This document shows positions 4,643 to 5,769 of a DNA stretch of 5,769 nucleotides, piece by piece; position 1 is the first letter of the stretch, and the number at the start of each line of letters is the position of its first letter. This DNA is from Treponema sp. (GTDB lineage Bacteria > Spirochaetota > Spirochaetia > Treponematales > UBA12059), in assembly GCA_012517645.1 (NCBI GenBank), contig JAAYUR010000461.1, positions 1 to 5,769 of the forward strand. The letters run 5' to 3'. A program made the position numbers and the translations under genes. The notes beneath the pieces are model-generated. The model was not told the origin of the DNA. It did no database searches and saw only the letters and a program-made list of their open reading frames with translations.

Positions 4643-5769
4643 GTTGGGCCTCCTTCTGCTTCTTGGCGCGGAGGAGCTGCTTTCCGATCCGGAAACGCTG
4701 GACCAGCTGGATCCGGGAGGGGCAGACGAAGCTGCAGGTCCCGCATTCGATGCAGTCCAGGACCCCGATGGCCTCCGCGGCCTCCAGGTCCCCGGCGTTC
4801 AGGGCCTCGTTGAGGAGGGCGGGGGAAAGCCGGCAGGAGCAGGCGCGCATGCAGCGCCCGCAGCGGATGCAGGGCTGTTCCTGGAAGTACCGGGCCTCCG
4901 CCTTGTCCATGAAAAGGACGCCGGAGGTGTTCTTCTGGATCGGGAAGGCGTAGGAGGGCACCGCCGGTCCCATCATGGGCCCGCCGGCCACCACCCGGGC
5001 AAGGTTCTCATCGTCCACCTGCACCGTATCCGGCACCAGGTCCGAAACCAGGGTCCCGATGGGAACCACCAGGTTCTTGGGGGTCTTGCAGGCCCCGCCG
5101 GTGATGGTGAAGCCCCGTTCGATCAGGGGCTGACCCCTCAGGAAGGCGTCCGCCACCGCGACCAGGGTGCCGACGTTTTGGACCACGCAGCCCACGTCCA
5201 TCGGCAAGCCGCCGGAGGGGACTTCCTTGCCCGTGAGGGCGGTGATCAGCATCTTTTCGCCGCCCTGGGGATACTTGGTCTCCAGGACGACCACGGAGAT
5301 ATCCTGCCCTTCCCGGCGCCGTTCGGCGATCGCCTCGCCAAGAACCGGAACCAGGTGCTCCTTGTTGGCTTCCAGACCGATCACGCCCTTGGATACGCCC
5401 AGGGTCTTAAGGAGGATGGCCATGCCGTCCACCACGTCGCCGGGGCGTTCGGCCAGGAGGCGCTCGTCGATGGTCAGATAGGGCTCGCACTCCGCGGCGT
5501 TCGCGATGACCACATCGATGGGCTTGTTCGGGGGCGGGGCCAGCTTCACGTGGGCCGGGAAACCCGCTCCGCCCATGCCCACGATTCCCGCCTCCCGGAT
5601 CCGGGTAAGGGCCTGGTCCTTGGTGCAGGAGAACGGGTCCAGGATCGGCATGAAGTCCACCTCGCCCGTCCCGTCCGGCTCGATGACGATGGCCGGGCCT
5701 TCGGCGTTGTTGGGCTGGAGGCGGGGCTCGATCTTCTTCACGACTCCGGAGATCGGGGCATGGACGCGG
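4632..5769 (-). CDS. rnfC: RnfC, NADH-binding subunit of the Rnf complex (5' end outside window)
   Basis: The cytoplasmic NAD(H)-site subunit; the visible 378 residues lack the true N-terminus. The frame is open to the right edge and begins with VHAPISGVVKKIEPRL, a conserved internal RnfC stretch, so the GTG at 5739-5741 is not the start. With a usual length of about 435-450 residues, some 60 are missing. Numbered from the edge, GIVGMGGAGFPAHVKL (61-76) is the glycine-rich nucleotide/FMN-binding loop. NAAECEPYLTIDERLL (90-105), KYPQGGEKMLITALTG (165-180) and GGLPMDVGCVVQNVGT (186-201) are further signatures. Two [4Fe-4S] motifs follow: C300, C303, C306, C310 and C339, C342, C345, C349. The first has SC where PM is usual after its last ligand. 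The protein ends soon after with a basic tail and lacks the long repeat extension of enteric RsxC. It overlaps rnfD by 11 bases and is probably first in the operon, whose promoter would lie outside the window. Confidence 0.95.
   Translation of the reverse strand, partial: RVHAPISGVVKKIEPRLQPNNAEGPAIVIEPDGTGEVDFMPILDPFSCTKDQALTRIREAGIVGMGGAGFPAHVKLAPPPNKPIDVVIANAAECEPYLTIDERLLAERPGDVVDGMAILLKTLGVSKGVIGLEANKEHLVPVLGEAIAERRREGQDISVVVLETKYPQGGEKMLITALTGKEVPSGGLPMDVGCVVQNVGTLVAVADAFLRGQPLIERGFTITGGACKTPKNLVVPIGTLVSDLVPDTVQVDDENLARVVAGGPMMGPAVPSYAFPIQKNTSGVLFMDKAEARYFQEQPCIRCGRCMRACSCRLSPALLNEALNAGDLEAAEAIGVLDCIECGTCSFVCPSRIQLVQRFRIGKQLLRAKKQKEAQRAR
4649..4655 (-). promoter_or_regulatory. Ribosome binding site deciding the rnfD GTG start
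   Basis: AAGGAGG on the minus strand lies six bases before the GTG at 4640-4642, inside the 3' end of rnfC. No ATG occurs before the conserved RnfD N-terminal region, so this site fixes the GTG as the start. It also indicates that rnfD translation is coupled to that of rnfC. Confidence 0.8.

Noticed and set aside
5739..5741. GTG as the start codon of rnfC
   Set aside because: The reading frame continues to the window edge and encodes the conserved VHAPISG segment of RnfC just before it, so the gene starts outside the window.

Overview
The window is a GC-rich stretch, roughly 60-65% GC by eye, from what looks like a bacterial chromosome. Almost all of it lies on the minus strand. Its core is a tightly packed operon for the Rnf complex, the ion-pumping ferredoxin:NAD+ oxidoreductase. 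Read in the direction of transcription, the order is rnfC (5' end off the right edge), rnfD, rnfG, rnfE, rnfA, rnfB. This CDGEAB order is the one known from clostridia, acetogens and several anaerobic lineages, and it differs from the ABCDGE order of Rhodobacter and enteric bacteria. The GC content, the strong AAGGAGG-type ribosome binding sites and the anaerobic-type Rnf suggest an anaerobe or facultative anaerobe of a GC-rich phylum such as Desulfobacterota or Acidobacteriota. That placement is inference; no taxonomic marker is present.

Layout from left to right: (1) bases 2-64, the probable last 20 codons of a plus-strand gene; (2) 84-788, a minus-strand MgtC/SapB-family membrane protein, convergent with that gene; (3) 789-986, a roughly 200-base intergenic stretch with a possible mgtC promoter and leader hairpin, a convincing intrinsic terminator facing the rnf operon, and a second large hairpin just after rnfB; (4) 987-5769, rnfB, rnfA, rnfE, rnfG, rnfD and rnfC, all on the minus strand. 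Neighbouring rnf genes overlap by 4 to 11 bases or are separated by 0 to 10 bases, and each visible start has a good Shine-Dalgarno sequence, so the operon is probably translationally coupled. No stretch over 300 bases lacks a gene.

How the genes work together, from knowledge of the family: RnfB (many Fe-S clusters) takes electrons from reduced ferredoxin. They pass through the intramembrane Fe-S cluster held by RnfA and RnfE and the covalent flavins of RnfG and RnfD, and reach RnfC, which reduces NAD+ using FMN and two [4Fe-4S] clusters. The energy pumps Na+ or H+, and the complex can run in reverse to make reduced ferredoxin. All key cofactor-binding residues are visible and the reading frames are intact. 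The MgtC-like gene has its own apparent start signals and lies beyond the terminator, so it is probably a separate unit.

I see no mobile element, CRISPR array, RNA gene or clearly undescribed system. The points most worth a second look are the cysteine-rich long form of RnfB, the variant flavin-attachment motifs in RnfG and RnfD, and the structured region between rnfB and mgtC.
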